A stretch of 64,000 nucleotides of DNA from Frigoribacterium sp. PvP032 (GCF_017833035.1 NZ_JAFIBM010000001.1:2227762-2291761), one strand, 5' to 3'; counted from the first letter of the stretch, positions 41,083 through 50,536 are shown. Notes: generated by a model from the letters alone, not told the origin. Translations and numbers: made by a program.

Positions 41083-41102
41083 TTTCGAGTGGTCGCTCGA
41101 AA
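41083..41102. promoter_or_regulatory. Palindromic operator in the TetR/galactoside divergent region
   Basis: TTTCGAG (41083-41089) and CTCGAAA (41096-41102) are a perfect inverted repeat with a 6-nt centre. It is AT-richer than the surroundings and 49 bp upstream of the solute-binding-protein start. A TetR-family dimer is the natural candidate to bind; a LacI-type protein coded elsewhere is possible. Confidence 0.6.
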
Positions 41103-41141
41103 TTGACCCCGAGATCGACGCCCAGGAGGCGCGGGTCGTCG

Positions 41142-41147
41142 TAGGCT
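41142..41147 (+). promoter_or_regulatory. -10 hexamer of a leaderless promoter (TetR gene)
   Basis: TAGGCT 7 nt before the ATG at 41155; no ribosome-binding site. Confidence 0.55.
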
Positions 41148-41154
41148 CCCGGTC

Positions 41155-41895
41155 ATGACCGAAGGCGCTCCCGTGACGACCCGTGGCCGAGGCGCCCGCG
41201 GCGGCCGCGGCGGCCCTCGCGGCCCCTACGCGAAGTCCGCCGAGCGGCGGTCGGCCATCGTCGAGGCCGCGTTCGAGGTGTTCACCGCCCACGGCTACCA
41301 GGGCGGGTCGCTGCAGCGCGTGGCCGACAAGGTGGGCATGAGCCAGACGAGCCTGCTGCACTACTTCCCGTCGAAGAGCGACCTGCTGCTCGAGGTGCTG
41401 CGGCGTCGCGACCAGATGTCGAGCGGCGAGTTCGTGCGCGGCGAGGGCGTCCAGCTCGCCGGCGACGTCGAGCGGCAGGCCCGGTACAACGAGGGCGTGC
41501 CCGGGCTGATCGGCCTCTACACCGTGCTGTCGGGCGAGGCGGTGACCGAGGGGAACCCGGGTCGCGAGTACGTCACCCAGCGGCTCGCCGACCTGCGTCA
41601 GGACTACGCGGCGGACTTCCGCGCCCTGGCCGAGGTCGGCCGGCTGCGCGAGGGCGTCGACCCCGACCGGGCGGCCGCCGGGCTGGTCGGCCTGTGGGAC
41701 GGCGTGCAGCTGCAGTGGCTGCTCGCCCCGGACGAGGTCGACGTGCCGCGGCTGCTGCGCGACTACCTCGACCTCGTGATCCTGCCTGCGACTGCCGACG
41801 GGCAGGAGGCGCAGGCCGTCCCCGAGGACTCGCCCGCGCCTCCTTCGGCCGAGCCTGCGACGCCTGCGGCCGAGCCCGCGCCTCCTGCGGCCTGA
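41155..41895 (+). CDS. TetR-family regulator of the galactoside operon
   Basis: 246-aa TetR-family repressor. Residues about 32-80 are the HTH: RRSAIVEAAFEVFTAHGYQGGSLQRVADKVGMSQTSLLHYFPSKSDLLLEVL. The rest is an all-helical ligand-binding domain, then a Pro/Ala/Glu-rich tail. It is divergent from the sugar-transport/beta-galactosidase operon, so it most likely represses it in the absence of sugar. TetR regulators of sugar operons are less common than LacI regulators. The N-terminal Arg/Gly run (RGRGARGGRGGPRG) is unusual. It ends 8 nt before repeat copy 5. Confidence 0.9.
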   Translation: MTEGAPVTTRGRGARGGRGGPRGPYAKSAERRSAIVEAAFEVFTAHGYQGGSLQRVADKVGMSQTSLLHYFPSKSDLLLEVLRRRDQMSSGEFVRGEGVQLAGDVERQARYNEGVPGLIGLYTVLSGEAVTEGNPGREYVTQRLADLRQDYAADFRALAEVGRLREGVDPDRAAAGLVGLWDGVQLQWLLAPDEVDVPRLLRDYLDLVILPATADGQEAQAVPEDSPAPPSAEPATPAAEPAPPAA

Positions 41896-41902
41896 ACGCC
41901 TG

Positions 41903-41974
41903 TCGAGGGCGGGTCAACGCGGTCGAGGGCGGGTCGTGAACCACCCGCCCTCGACGCAGTCGACCCGCCCTCGA
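41903..41974. repeat. 72-bp mirrored four-box element, copy 5
   Basis: Forward boxes at 41903-41915 and 41923-41935, inverted boxes at 41942-41954 (CACCCGCCCTCGA) and 41962-41974. It lies between the convergent TetR and putrescine-operon permease genes, starting 8 nt after the TetR stop. Confidence 0.9.
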
Positions 41975-42030
41975 CCTATCCGAGCCTGCGGGCGGGCGGG
42001 GCGGCCGCGCGGGTCACTCGGGGAGTCGAG

Positions 42031-43584
42031 TCACTCGGGGAGTGCGGCCTGGCCCTCGCGCTCGTCGCCGGCGACTCCGGCTCGGAGGCCCTCCCCGCGG
42101 AAGAACGCGGGGCGCAGCCGGGCGTTGACCAGCATCACCACGACGCCGCCCACCAGGATCGTGACGCCGAGCAGGAACACCAGGCCGACCCCGCCGATCT
42201 GCGATCCGCTGCCGTAGTCGGGGTCCATGCTGTCGATCAGCGTCGTGACGAAGAGCACGGCGAGGATGAGCCCGCCGACTCCGGGAGCGATGATCTGGAA
42301 GAACAGGTTGCGCGCCCCGGTGCGCCACTGGCGCCGGAAGTACCAGACGCAGGCGAAGGCCGTGAGCCCGTAGTAGAAGCAGATCATCATGCCGAGCGTC
42401 GTGATCGTGTCCCAGAGCACGTCCTCGCTGATGAAGCGCATCACCGCGTAGAAGACGCTCGCGACGACGGCGGAGGCGAGGGTCGCGTACCCGGGCGTGA
42501 AGAAGCGCGGCGAGACGCGGGCGAACTTCGGCGACAGCGCGCCGTAGTGCCCCATGGCGAGCAGGGTGCGGGCGGGCGAGACGAAGGTCGACTGCAGGGA
42601 GGCGGCGGAGCTGCTCAGCACCGCCAGCGACATCAGGATGGCGAGCGGCCCGAGCACCGGCCCGGCGAGCGCCGAGAACGCGTTGCCCTGGATGTCGGGG
42701 TTGCCGAGCCCGACGCCCTCGTCGCCGAGGCCGGCGAAGGTCATGGAGGCGAGCGAGACGAGCAGGTACACCAGCACGATGATGACGACGGTGAGGGTGG
42801 CGGCGCGGCCGGGCGTCGTCCGCGAGCCGCTGGTCTCCTCGGACATCGTCAGCGTGACGTCCCAGCCCCAGAAGATGAAGATCGACAGCGACAGCCCCGC
42901 CGCGAAGGCCGAGAAGGTCGGCACGGTCAGCGGGTTGAACCAGTCGAGCGAGATCGCGGTGGCGTCGAACGCCGAGCCGCCGCCGACCCGGACGAAGGCG
43001 ACGATCGCGAAGCCGACCAGCACGAGCAGCTGGAACCCGACGAGCCAGTACTGCACCTTCTGGGTGGTCTGCATGTCGCGGTACGAGATCACGGTCGCCC
43101 CGGCCATGAAGGCCAGACAGGTCACGACGTTGATCAGCGGGTTCGTCGCCAGGTCGGCGATCGACGGATCGGAGAACAGCTGCCCGAGCAGCAGGTAGAA
43201 GAAGTCGACCGCGATGCCCGCGAGGTTGCTCAGCACCACGATGGTAGCCACCACCAGCCCCCAGCCGGCCATCCAGCCGACCCACGGGCCGAAGGCGCGG
43301 ACGCCCCAGGTGAAGGAGGTGCCGCTGTCGGGCATCGCGCTGTTCAGCTCGCGGTAGCCGAACGCGACGAGGAGCATCGGGATGAACCCGACCAGGAAGA
43401 TGGCGGGCAGGTGCGTGCCGACCTGGGCGATGGTCGGGCCGAGCGCCCCGGTCAGCGTGTAGGCGGGCGCGATGCACGAGATGCCGATGACGACGGCGCC
43501 GATCAGGCCGACGCTGCCGGCACTCAGGCCCTTCGACGACAGGGTCTGGTCGGCGGCGACGCCGGACTTCTTGAGGATGCTCAC
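42031..43584 (-). CDS. APC-family permease of the putrescine operon
   Basis: 517-aa APC-superfamily transporter with about 12 helices. GLSAGSVGLIGAVVIGISCIAPAYTLTGALG is TM1, ELNSAMPDSGTSFTWGVRAFGPWVGWMAGWG the loop/TM3 region and FWGWDVTLTMSEETSGSRTTPGRAA the TM6-7 loop. It is the last gene of the operon for putrescine oxidation, so putrescine or a related amine is the probable substrate. The start is a GTG overlapping the stop of the Usp gene by 4 nt. Convergent with the TetR gene across repeat copy 5. Confidence 0.9.
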   Translation of the reverse strand: MSILKKSGVAADQTLSSKGLSAGSVGLIGAVVIGISCIAPAYTLTGALGPTIAQVGTHLPAIFLVGFIPMLLVAFGYRELNSAMPDSGTSFTWGVRAFGPWVGWMAGWGLVVATIVVLSNLAGIAVDFFYLLLGQLFSDPSIADLATNPLINVVTCLAFMAGATVISYRDMQTTQKVQYWLVGFQLLVLVGFAIVAFVRVGGGSAFDATAISLDWFNPLTVPTFSAFAAGLSLSIFIFWGWDVTLTMSEETSGSRTTPGRAATLTVVIIVLVYLLVSLASMTFAGLGDEGVGLGNPDIQGNAFSALAGPVLGPLAILMSLAVLSSSAASLQSTFVSPARTLLAMGHYGALSPKFARVSPRFFTPGYATLASAVVASVFYAVMRFISEDVLWDTITTLGMMICFYYGLTAFACVWYFRRQWRTGARNLFFQIIAPGVGGLILAVLFVTTLIDSMDPDYGSGSQIGGVGLVFLLGVTILVGGVVVMLVNARLRPAFFRGEGLRAGVAGDEREGQAALPE

Positions 43585-44525
43585 GGGGTGGTCCCTTCGG
43601 GGTGGACGCCGCCCGGGGCGACGCCGGTCCAGGTCGTGCGGGCATCGTGGTCACGAGGAACCACCACGAGGGGGACGGGGACGCCGCGCACGATCTTCGC
43701 GGCGACGCTCCCGAGGAACAGCCGGCGTGGCTGGGCCAGGCGACTCGACCCGACGAGGGCGAGCTCGTCGTCGCTCCAGGTGAGGGCGTCGATCGCGTCG
43801 GCGATCCTCGGGCCGGGGGCGATCTCGACCGTGACGTCGAGGTCGGCGGGCACGCCGTCCAGCGCGATGTCGCGCATCCGCTCGGCGTGCTCGCGGGCCT
43901 CGTCGTGCAGCGCCCGCTCGCGCTCGTCGCGGTCGCGGCGCTCGCCGTCGCCGAGGGAGTCGAGGGTGACCAGCGAGACGAGCCGCAGCGGGACGCGGGC
44001 GGCGGCGGCCGTGGCGACCGCCGTGTCGACGACGGCACGGGCGCCGGCCCTGGTGCCGACCGCCGCCGTCACGCTGCCGAAGCTGCGGACGCCGCGCTCG
44101 GCGAACCCGGCGGGCGCGATCGCGACGGGCACGGGGGCCGAGTGCACCAGCACTCCCCCGACGCTGCCGAGGTGAAGCCGGCCGAACGTGCCCTCCTTGC
44201 CCGCGCCGATCACGATCGCGTCGGCCTCGAGGTCGGCGGCGGCCGCCACCAGGCCCTCGGCGAACGTCTCGGCCCTGACCAGGTGCGTCGTGGACGTGAC
44301 GCCGGCCGGGATCTCGGCCGCCGCCTCCTGCAGCCAGCCCTCGGCGAGGTCGTCGAGGTGCCGCTCGTAGCTGGGGGCGGTGGGGACGAGGGAGGCGCGG
44401 CCCTGGTCGTGCAGGACCATCACGAGGTCGAGGCGCACGCCGAGCGTGTGCGCGAGGGCCGTGCCGAGGGCCAGGGCGTCGTGCCCCGCGGGGGTGTCCA
44501 GGTACCCGACGACCACGCTCCTCAC
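43581..44525 (-). CDS. Tandem universal stress protein
   Basis: 314-aa protein with two UspA domains (about 1-150 and 160-300). The first ends with GAGKEGTFGRLHLGSVGGVLVHSAPVPVAI, matching the ATP-binding GxxGx9GS motif; the second has VGSSRLAQPRRLFLGSVAAKIVRGVPVPLVVV. Usp pairs next to permeases are common and are thought to modulate transport. Its GTG start overlaps the stop of the putrescine oxidase gene, and its stop overlaps the start of the permease, so the three genes are co-translated. Confidence 0.9.
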   Translation of the reverse strand: MRSVVVGYLDTPAGHDALALGTALAHTLGVRLDLVMVLHDQGRASLVPTAPSYERHLDDLAEGWLQEAAAEIPAGVTSTTHLVRAETFAEGLVAAAADLEADAIVIGAGKEGTFGRLHLGSVGGVLVHSAPVPVAIAPAGFAERGVRSFGSVTAAVGTRAGARAVVDTAVATAAAARVPLRLVSLVTLDSLGDGERRDRDERERALHDEAREHAERMRDIALDGVPADLDVTVEIAPGPRIADAIDALTWSDDELALVGSSRLAQPRRLFLGSVAAKIVRGVPVPLVVVPRDHDARTTWTGVAPGGVHPEGTTP

Positions 44526-45937
44526 GAGACGGCCGCTCCGGTGTCGGCGTGCTCGGTGTGCTCGGCGTGCTCGACGCCGGCGTCGCGCTCCGCGAGGATC
44601 TCGGCGGCGACGTCGTGGCCGACGCGGATGGCGCCGTCGACGTGCTGGAACCCCTCCGCGGCGATGTCGCTCGACGAGAACCGGATCGGGCCCACCGGCA
44701 CGCGCTGGTCGTGGCCCCAGCGCGACAGGCCGCCGAGGTCGAAGCTCGTCGCGTAAGCGCCGCCCGTCCACTCGTCGCTGGCCCAGTCGCTCTCGAAGTA
44801 GACGACCGGCTCGAGCGCCTGCTCGCCGTAGTACGACGCGAGCGACGCGAGGATCGCCGTGCGCCGCTCGTCGGCGGGCAGGGCGAGGAGGCGGTCGGCC
44901 TTCTCGTCGCTCACGAACCCCACGAGGGTGCCGCGCGGGTCGTCGTAGTTCGAGTTGTCGTACGCCTCGTGCACCACCTGGTAGGGGCTGAAGGCCGTGC
45001 CGGAGAGGCCGGCGTCGCGCCAGAACGGCGTCTCGTAGACGGCGTGCACCTTGATCACGAGCCCGAGCGAGACGTGCTGGTGCCACTGCTGACGGAGCGC
45101 GGGCAGCGCCGGGAGGTACTCGATCCGCGAGTAGAGGTTCGGCGGCACGGCGACCACGGCCCAGCGGGCAGCGACCCTCAGCTCGGGCGTCGACGCGACG
45201 ACGCCGTCGGCCGACCACTCGAGCGTCTCGACGGGCTGGCCGAGCCGCACGGCGTCGCCGAGCTGCTCCGCGAGCGTCAGCGGCACCCGCTGCAGGCCGC
45301 CCACGACGCGCTTGTCGAGGATGAAGTCGGCGTCGACGAGGTTGCTGAAGCTGCCGGCGCTCGACGCCATCTGCAGCGCCTGGAGGAGCGAGAACGAGTG
45401 GGCGGGCTTCGTGAGCATCGCGTCGGCGATGAAGAGCGCGATGTTGGCCCGCGCCTCCGCGTCGTCGCTCTGCTGCTCGAGCCAGGCCGAGAACGAGACG
45501 TGGTCGAGCTCGGCGGCCCGCGGGTGCTCCCAGGGGGCGGCCACGTCGGTCTCGGCCACGAGCTCGTCCATCACGACGATGAGCCGCTCGATCTCGGCCT
45601 GCGTGTGCTCGGACGCGGGGAAGATGTCGCCGGTGAAGCGCGACGCCGTGCCGTCGGCCGAGACGTAGACGCTCTCGCCGTCACGCCAGCGCGAGTAGGT
45701 CTCGAGGCCGAGCTCGCCGAGCGTGGCGATCAGGGCCGTCTGGTCGGGCGACACCCACTGGCCGCCGAGCTCGAGCATCGCCCCGTCGATCGTCTCGGTG
45801 CGGAGCCGGCCGCCGACGCGGTCGCGGGCCTCGAGCACGATCACGTCGAGGCCCGCCGCGCGCAGGTCGGCGGCCGCGGTCAGGCCGCTGGCCCCCGCGC
45901 CGATGACGACGACGTCGCAGGTGGTGGTGTCGGTCAT
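44522..45937 (-). CDS. puo: Putrescine oxidase-like flavin monoamine oxidase
   Basis: 471-aa FAD-dependent amine oxidase. The N-terminus TTCDVVVIGAGASGLTAAADLRAAGLDVIVLEARDRVGGR is the dinucleotide-binding fold; GAMLELGGQWVSPDQ is conserved in actinobacterial putrescine oxidases; DEWTGGAYATSFDLGG and GAIRVGHDVAAEIL flank the flavin at the C-terminus. It oxidises putrescine to 4-aminobutanal, giving ammonia and H2O2. The aldehyde dehydrogenase encoded upstream turns 4-aminobutanal into GABA, and gabT/gabD take it to succinate. The C-terminus has a His/Glu repeat (EHAEHTEHAD). GGAGA precedes the ATG. Confidence 0.9.
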   Translation of the reverse strand: MTDTTTCDVVVIGAGASGLTAAADLRAAGLDVIVLEARDRVGGRLRTETIDGAMLELGGQWVSPDQTALIATLGELGLETYSRWRDGESVYVSADGTASRFTGDIFPASEHTQAEIERLIVVMDELVAETDVAAPWEHPRAAELDHVSFSAWLEQQSDDAEARANIALFIADAMLTKPAHSFSLLQALQMASSAGSFSNLVDADFILDKRVVGGLQRVPLTLAEQLGDAVRLGQPVETLEWSADGVVASTPELRVAARWAVVAVPPNLYSRIEYLPALPALRQQWHQHVSLGLVIKVHAVYETPFWRDAGLSGTAFSPYQVVHEAYDNSNYDDPRGTLVGFVSDEKADRLLALPADERRTAILASLASYYGEQALEPVVYFESDWASDEWTGGAYATSFDLGGLSRWGHDQRVPVGPIRFSSSDIAAEGFQHVDGAIRVGHDVAAEILAERDAGVEHAEHTEHADTGAAVS

Positions 45938-46044
45938 GGGGTGGTCTCCGTCGCTGGTGCGGGCACCGGGTGGGGTGCGTCGAGGGTGGGTGCGGGTCGA
46001 GTGGGGTCGGGGCTGTGCTGGTCGAGCAGCGTCGCCGGGGCAGG

Positions 46045-47487
46045 TCAGGACGAGGCGCGCGGCGAGGCGTGCGCGCTCATGACGTGCTTGACCCTGGTGT
46101 AGTCCTCGAGGCCGTAGGCGCTGAGGTCCTTGCCGTAGCCGGAGCGCTTGAAGCCGCCGTGCGGCATCTCGGCGGCGAGCGGGATGTGCGTGTTGATCCA
46201 GACGCAGCCGAAGTCGAGGTCGCGGGCGAAGCGCTCTGCCGTGGTGTGGCTGTCGGTCCAGACGCTCGAGGCCAGGGCGTAGGGGACGCCGTTGGCCAGC
46301 TCGAGCGCCTCGTCCGCCGTGCGGAACGACTGCACGGTGAGCACCGGGCCGAACACCTCGGCCTGTACGACGTCGTCGTCCTGACGCACGCCCGTGACGA
46401 TCGTCGGCGCGAAGTGGAAGCCGGTCTCGCCGACCCGGTGCCCGCCGGTCGCCACGGTCGCATGCGCGGGCAGGGAGTCGACGACCGCCTGCACGGCGGC
46501 GAAGTGCCGCGCGTTGTTGAGGGGGCCGTAGGAGGCGCCCTCCCCGGCGTCGGGACCGGTCGTCGTCGCCTCCGCGGCACGGACCAGGGCGGCGACCAGG
46601 TCGTCGTGGAGCGACTCGTGCACGATGACGCGGGTGACCGCGGTGCAGTCCTGGCCCGCGTTGAAGAAGGCCGCCTCCGCGATCTGCGGCGCCACGACGT
46701 CGACGTCGACGTCGGGGAACACGACGGCGGGCGCCTTGCCGCCGAGCTCGAGGTGCACCCGGGCCACGCGGTCGGCGGCCGAGGTCGCGACGGCGACTCC
46801 GGCGCGCACCGAGCCCGTGATGGCGACCAGCCCGGGCACGGGGTGCTCGACGAGGGCCTGGCCGGTGCTCGCGTCGCCGAGGACGACGTTGAACACGCCG
46901 TCGGGCAGGACGCCCTTCGTCAGCGAGGCGAGCACGAGGGTCGACTCGGGCGTCGTGTCGCTGGGCTTCAGCACGATCGTGTTGCCGGCGGCGAGGGCAG
47001 GCGCGATCTTCCAGATCGCCATCATCAGCGGGTAGTTCCACGGCGTGACCTGCGCGACGACGCCGATCGGCTCGCGCCGCACCGACGAGGTGAGCCCGTC
47101 GAGGTACTCCCCCGAGGCGATGCCGTCGAGCCGACGGGCGGCGCCGGCGAAGAAGCGCACCTGGTCGGCGCCGACGGCGACCTCCTCCGCGGCGATGATC
47201 GCCTTCGGCTGCCCCGTGTCCCGGTGCTGCGCCTCCACCAGCTCGTCGCTGTGCGCGTCGAGGGCGTCGGCGAGCGCGAGCAGCGCGGCCTGGCGCACGG
47301 ACGGCGTGCTGCGGCTCCAGCCGGGGAAGGCCCTGGCCGCGGCCTGGACCGCAGCGTCGACGTCGGCCGCGTCGCTCACGGGCGAGACCGCGACGACCTG
47401 CTCGGTGACCGGCGAGACCACGTCGATCGTCGCGGTGCCGTGTGCGTCGACGGAGCGGCCGTCGACGAAGTTCTGCAGGGTCGCCAT
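46045..47487 (-). CDS. Gamma-aminobutyraldehyde dehydrogenase
   Basis: 480-aa NAD(P)-dependent aldehyde dehydrogenase. TPWNYPLMMAIWKIAPALAAGNTIVLKPSDTTPE is the cofactor fold, HLELGGKAP carries the catalytic Glu, and AFFNAGQDCTAVTRV the nucleophile Cys. The GQDCTA form is typical of PatD/Prr-type 4-aminobutanal dehydrogenases. It should turn the product of putrescine oxidase into GABA. ATG 47487 has GAGAGGAC upstream. It is flanked by gaps of about 90-110 bp with GTCGC and GGTGCCGTGGTGC tandem copies (47500-47577). Confidence 0.9.
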   Translation of the reverse strand: MATLQNFVDGRSVDAHGTATIDVVSPVTEQVVAVSPVSDAADVDAAVQAAARAFPGWSRSTPSVRQAALLALADALDAHSDELVEAQHRDTGQPKAIIAAEEVAVGADQVRFFAGAARRLDGIASGEYLDGLTSSVRREPIGVVAQVTPWNYPLMMAIWKIAPALAAGNTIVLKPSDTTPESTLVLASLTKGVLPDGVFNVVLGDASTGQALVEHPVPGLVAITGSVRAGVAVATSAADRVARVHLELGGKAPAVVFPDVDVDVVAPQIAEAAFFNAGQDCTAVTRVIVHESLHDDLVAALVRAAEATTTGPDAGEGASYGPLNNARHFAAVQAVVDSLPAHATVATGGHRVGETGFHFAPTIVTGVRQDDDVVQAEVFGPVLTVQSFRTADEALELANGVPYALASSVWTDSHTTAERFARDLDFGCVWINTHIPLAAEMPHGGFKRSGYGKDLSAYGLEDYTRVKHVMSAHASPRASS

Positions 47488-47577
47488 GGTGTCCTCTCGG
47501 TGGTGCTCGGTGCTGGTGCCGTGGTGCTGGTGCCGTGGTGCTCGGGGCCGTGCGGGTCGCGTCGCGTCGCGTCGCGC

Positions 47578-49095
47578 TCAGCCGTCGGGCTGCAGCGCGT
47601 AGGTGGTGTCGAGGTACTCGTGGATGCCCTCGCTGCCGCCCTCGCGCCCGAGGCCGGAGTGCCCGACCCCGCCGAACGGGGCCGCGGCGTTCGAGACCAA
47701 GCCGGTGTTGACGCCCAGCATGCCGGTGCGGAGGCGTCCGAGCATGCGTCGTCCACAGGCCAGGTCGGTCGTGAACAGGTAGGCGACGAGGCCGTAGGGG
47801 GTGTCGTTGGCGAGCCGGACGGCGTCGTCCTCGTCGCGGAAGGTGGTGACGGCGGCGACCGGGCCGAAGATCTCCTGGTGCATCAGGTCGGCGTCGCGGG
47901 GCACCCCGGCGAGCACGGTCGGGGCGAAGAACGAGCCGGGGCCGTCGACCGCCGAGCCGCCGGTGACGAGGCGGGCGCCCCGGGCCACGGCGTCGGCGAC
48001 GAGCCGCTCGCAGGTCACGACGGCACGGTCGTCGATCAGCGGGCCGAGCGTCGTCCCGTCGGCGGTGCCGGGCCCGACGACGAGCGCCTCGACGCGCTCG
48101 GCGAGCAGGCGCGTGAACTCGGCCGCCACCTCCTCGTGCACCAGGAGGCGGTTCGCCGCCGTGCAGGCCTGCCCGCCGTTGCGGAACTTCGCCAGCATCG
48201 CCCCGTCGACGGCGGCGTCGAGATCGGCGTCGGCCATCACGACGAAGGGGGCGTTGCCGCCGAGCTCCATCGAGGTGCGCAGCACGTTCTCCGCCGCCTG
48301 CGCGATCAGCACCCGGCCGACGGCGGTCGAGCCGGTGAACGAGAGCTTCCGGAGGCGCGGGTCGGCGAGCAGGGGCCCGGTCACCCCGGCCGCGTCGGTC
48401 GTCGTGACCACGGTGACGACGCCGTCGGGGACGCCGACCTCGCGCAGCAGCTCGACGAACGCGATCGTCGTGAGCGGCGTCAGCTCCGCGGGCTTGACGA
48501 CCACCGTGCAGCCGGCCGCGAGCGCCGGTGCGATCTTGCGGGTGGCCATCGCCAGCGGGAAGTTCCACGGGGTCACGAGGTAGCTCGGCCCCACGGGCCG
48601 GTGGGTCACGATCATGGTGCCGGTGCCCTCGGGGACGGGACCGTACCGGCCCTGGACGCGCACCGCCTCCTCGGAGAACCAGCGGAGGAACTCGCCCCCG
48701 TAGGCGACCTCGCCCCGCGCCTCGGCGAGCGGCTTGCCCATCTCGAGCGACATGAGCAGGGCGAACGACTCGCGTCGCTCGACGAGCAGGTCGAAGGCCC
48801 GGCGCAGCAGCTCGCCGCGGACGCGGGGAGGCGTGGCCGCCCACTCGTCGGCGGCGTCGACCGCGCGGTCGAGGGCCCGGAGCGCGTCCGCGGGGCCCTG
48901 GTCGGCGACGACCGCGAGGACCTCGCCCGTGGCCGGGTCGCGCACAGGGAAGGTCGGGACGCCGTCGAGGGCCGACGCCGCGGCGGCGTCGCTGTCGTCT
49001 CCTGCGGCGGCGAGCGCCACGACGTGAGAGGGGAACGCAGGCAGCGCTGCGGCGTCAGGCCGCGCCGCCCGCGTGACCGTGGACACGTCGGTCAT
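47578..49095 (-). CDS. gabD: Succinate-semialdehyde dehydrogenase
   Basis: 505-aa aldehyde dehydrogenase of the GabD type. VTPWNFPLAMATRKIAPALAAGCTVVVKPAELTPLT and LSFTGSTAVGR form the NADP-binding part; SMELGGNAPF carries the Glu and GGQACTAANR the catalytic Cys. It oxidises succinate semialdehyde to succinate, the last step of GABA breakdown. The N-terminal 40 aa are longer than usual and Ala-rich. Start ATG overlaps the gabT stop by one base (TGATG), so the two are translationally coupled. Confidence 0.92.
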   Translation of the reverse strand: MTDVSTVTRAARPDAAALPAFPSHVVALAAAGDDSDAAAASALDGVPTFPVRDPATGEVLAVVADQGPADALRALDRAVDAADEWAATPPRVRGELLRRAFDLLVERRESFALLMSLEMGKPLAEARGEVAYGGEFLRWFSEEAVRVQGRYGPVPEGTGTMIVTHRPVGPSYLVTPWNFPLAMATRKIAPALAAGCTVVVKPAELTPLTTIAFVELLREVGVPDGVVTVVTTTDAAGVTGPLLADPRLRKLSFTGSTAVGRVLIAQAAENVLRTSMELGGNAPFVVMADADLDAAVDGAMLAKFRNGGQACTAANRLLVHEEVAAEFTRLLAERVEALVVGPGTADGTTLGPLIDDRAVVTCERLVADAVARGARLVTGGSAVDGPGSFFAPTVLAGVPRDADLMHQEIFGPVAAVTTFRDEDDAVRLANDTPYGLVAYLFTTDLACGRRMLGRLRTGMLGVNTGLVSNAAAPFGGVGHSGLGREGGSEGIHEYLDTTYALQPDG

Positions 49096-50450
49096 CAGGC
49101 GGACCCGAGCGCGGCCGCGACGACGTCGAGGCCGTCGTGCAGCAGCGCGTCGTCGATGGCGAGCGGCGGGAGGAACCGGATCACGTTGCCGAAGGTGCCG
49201 CAGGTGAGCACGATGACGCCCTCGGCGTGGCAGGCGGCGGCGACCCGGCCGGTGAGCGCGGCGTCGGGCTCGCCGGTGATCGGGTCGACGAGCTCGATCG
49301 CGATCATCGCGCCACGGCCGCGGACGTCGCCGATGCGAGGGTCGCCCTGCTGCAGCTCGTGCAGGCGGCCGAGCAGCAGGTCGCCGATGGCAGCCGCACG
49401 CTCGATCAGCCCGTCGTGCTCGAACGACTCGATGGCGGCGAGCGCGGCGGCGCAGGCGATCGGGTTGCCGCCGTAGGTGCCGCCGAGGCCGCCGACGTGG
49501 GGCGCGTCCATGATCTCGGCCCGCCCGGTGACCGCCGAGAGCGGCAGGCCGCCCGCGATGCCCTTGGCGGTGACGACGAGGTCGGGCACGATGCCCTCGT
49601 GCTCGCTGGCGAACATGCGGCCGGTCCGGGCGAAGCCCGTCTGCACCTCGTCGGCGATGAACACGACGTCGTTCTCGCGGCACCAGGCGACGATGGCGGG
49701 AAGGAACCCGGGCGCCGGCACGATGAAGCCGCCCTCGCCCTGGATCGGCTCGATCACGACGGCGGCGAGGTTCGCGGCGCCGACCTGCTTCTCGATCTGC
49801 GAGATGGCGCGCGCCGCGGCCTGCGGCCCGTCGAGCCCGGCGTCCCGGTACGGGTACGACAGCGGGGCTCGGTAGATCTCGGGGGCGAACGGCCCGAAGC
49901 CGCTCTTGTACGGCATCGACTTGGCGGTGAGCGCCATCGTCAGGTTGGTGCGGCCGTGGTAGGCGTGGTCGAAGGCCACGACGGCCGACTTGCGCGTGTA
50001 CGAGCGGGCGATCTTGACGGCGTTCTCGACCGCCTCCGCGCCGGTGTTGAACAGGGCCGAGCGCTTGTCGTGGTCGCCGGGCGTCAGCCGGTTGAGCGCC
50101 TCGCAGACCTCGACGTAGCCGTCGTAGGCCGTGATCATGAAGCAGGAGTGCGTGAAGCGCTGGACCTGCTCGACGACCGCCTCCACCACGCCGGGGGCCG
50201 AGTTGCCTACGCCCGTCACCGCGATGCCCGAGCCGAGGTCGATCAGGGTGTTGCCGTCGACGTCGACGAGGACGCCCCCGCCGGCCGCCTCCGTGAAGAC
50301 GGGCAGCGAGACGCCGACGCCCGCGGCGACCGCGCCGCGCTTGCGCTCCATCAGCTCGCGGCTGCGCGGGCCGGGCACCTCGGTGACGAGACGGCGACGC
50401 TGCTCGAGGCCGGGGCCTCCGCGCGGGGTGGTGACTGTGGTGCTCGACAT
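49095..50450 (-). CDS. gabT: GABA aminotransferase (class III)
   Basis: 451-aa PLP-dependent class III aminotransferase. TAYDGYVEVCEALNRLTPG, AVENAVKIARSYTRKSAVVAFDHAYHGRTNLTMALTAKSMPYK (substrate pocket), EPIQGEGGFIVPAPGFL, ADEVQTGFARTGRMFA and the PLP-lysine region TVVTAKGIAGGLPLSAVTGR are all present (protein reads LVVTAKGIAGG). It transfers the amino group of GABA to 2-oxoglutarate, giving succinate semialdehyde and glutamate. First gene of the six-gene operon gabT-gabD-aldehyde dehydrogenase-puo-usp-permease, divergent from the PucR regulator. Confidence 0.93.
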   Translation of the reverse strand: MSSTTVTTPRGGPGLEQRRRLVTEVPGPRSRELMERKRGAVAAGVGVSLPVFTEAAGGGVLVDVDGNTLIDLGSGIAVTGVGNSAPGVVEAVVEQVQRFTHSCFMITAYDGYVEVCEALNRLTPGDHDKRSALFNTGAEAVENAVKIARSYTRKSAVVAFDHAYHGRTNLTMALTAKSMPYKSGFGPFAPEIYRAPLSYPYRDAGLDGPQAAARAISQIEKQVGAANLAAVVIEPIQGEGGFIVPAPGFLPAIVAWCRENDVVFIADEVQTGFARTGRMFASEHEGIVPDLVVTAKGIAGGLPLSAVTGRAEIMDAPHVGGLGGTYGGNPIACAAALAAIESFEHDGLIERAAAIGDLLLGRLHELQQGDPRIGDVRGRGAMIAIELVDPITGEPDAALTGRVAAACHAEGVIVLTCGTFGNVIRFLPPLAIDDALLHDGLDVVAAALGSA

Positions 50451-50536
50451 GCAGGCGCTCCTTCGACGTTGCGGCGACTCTAGGGAGCCGGGGCGCGCCT
50501 CCTCGACCGACGTTTCGTCGCGTCTCTCGTGCTTCT

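Noticed and set aside
44525..44756. Short repeat-rich C-terminus of the putrescine oxidase as a fusion domain
   Set aside because: The HAEHTEHAD-type tail is only about 20 residues of low complexity, too short to be a domain.
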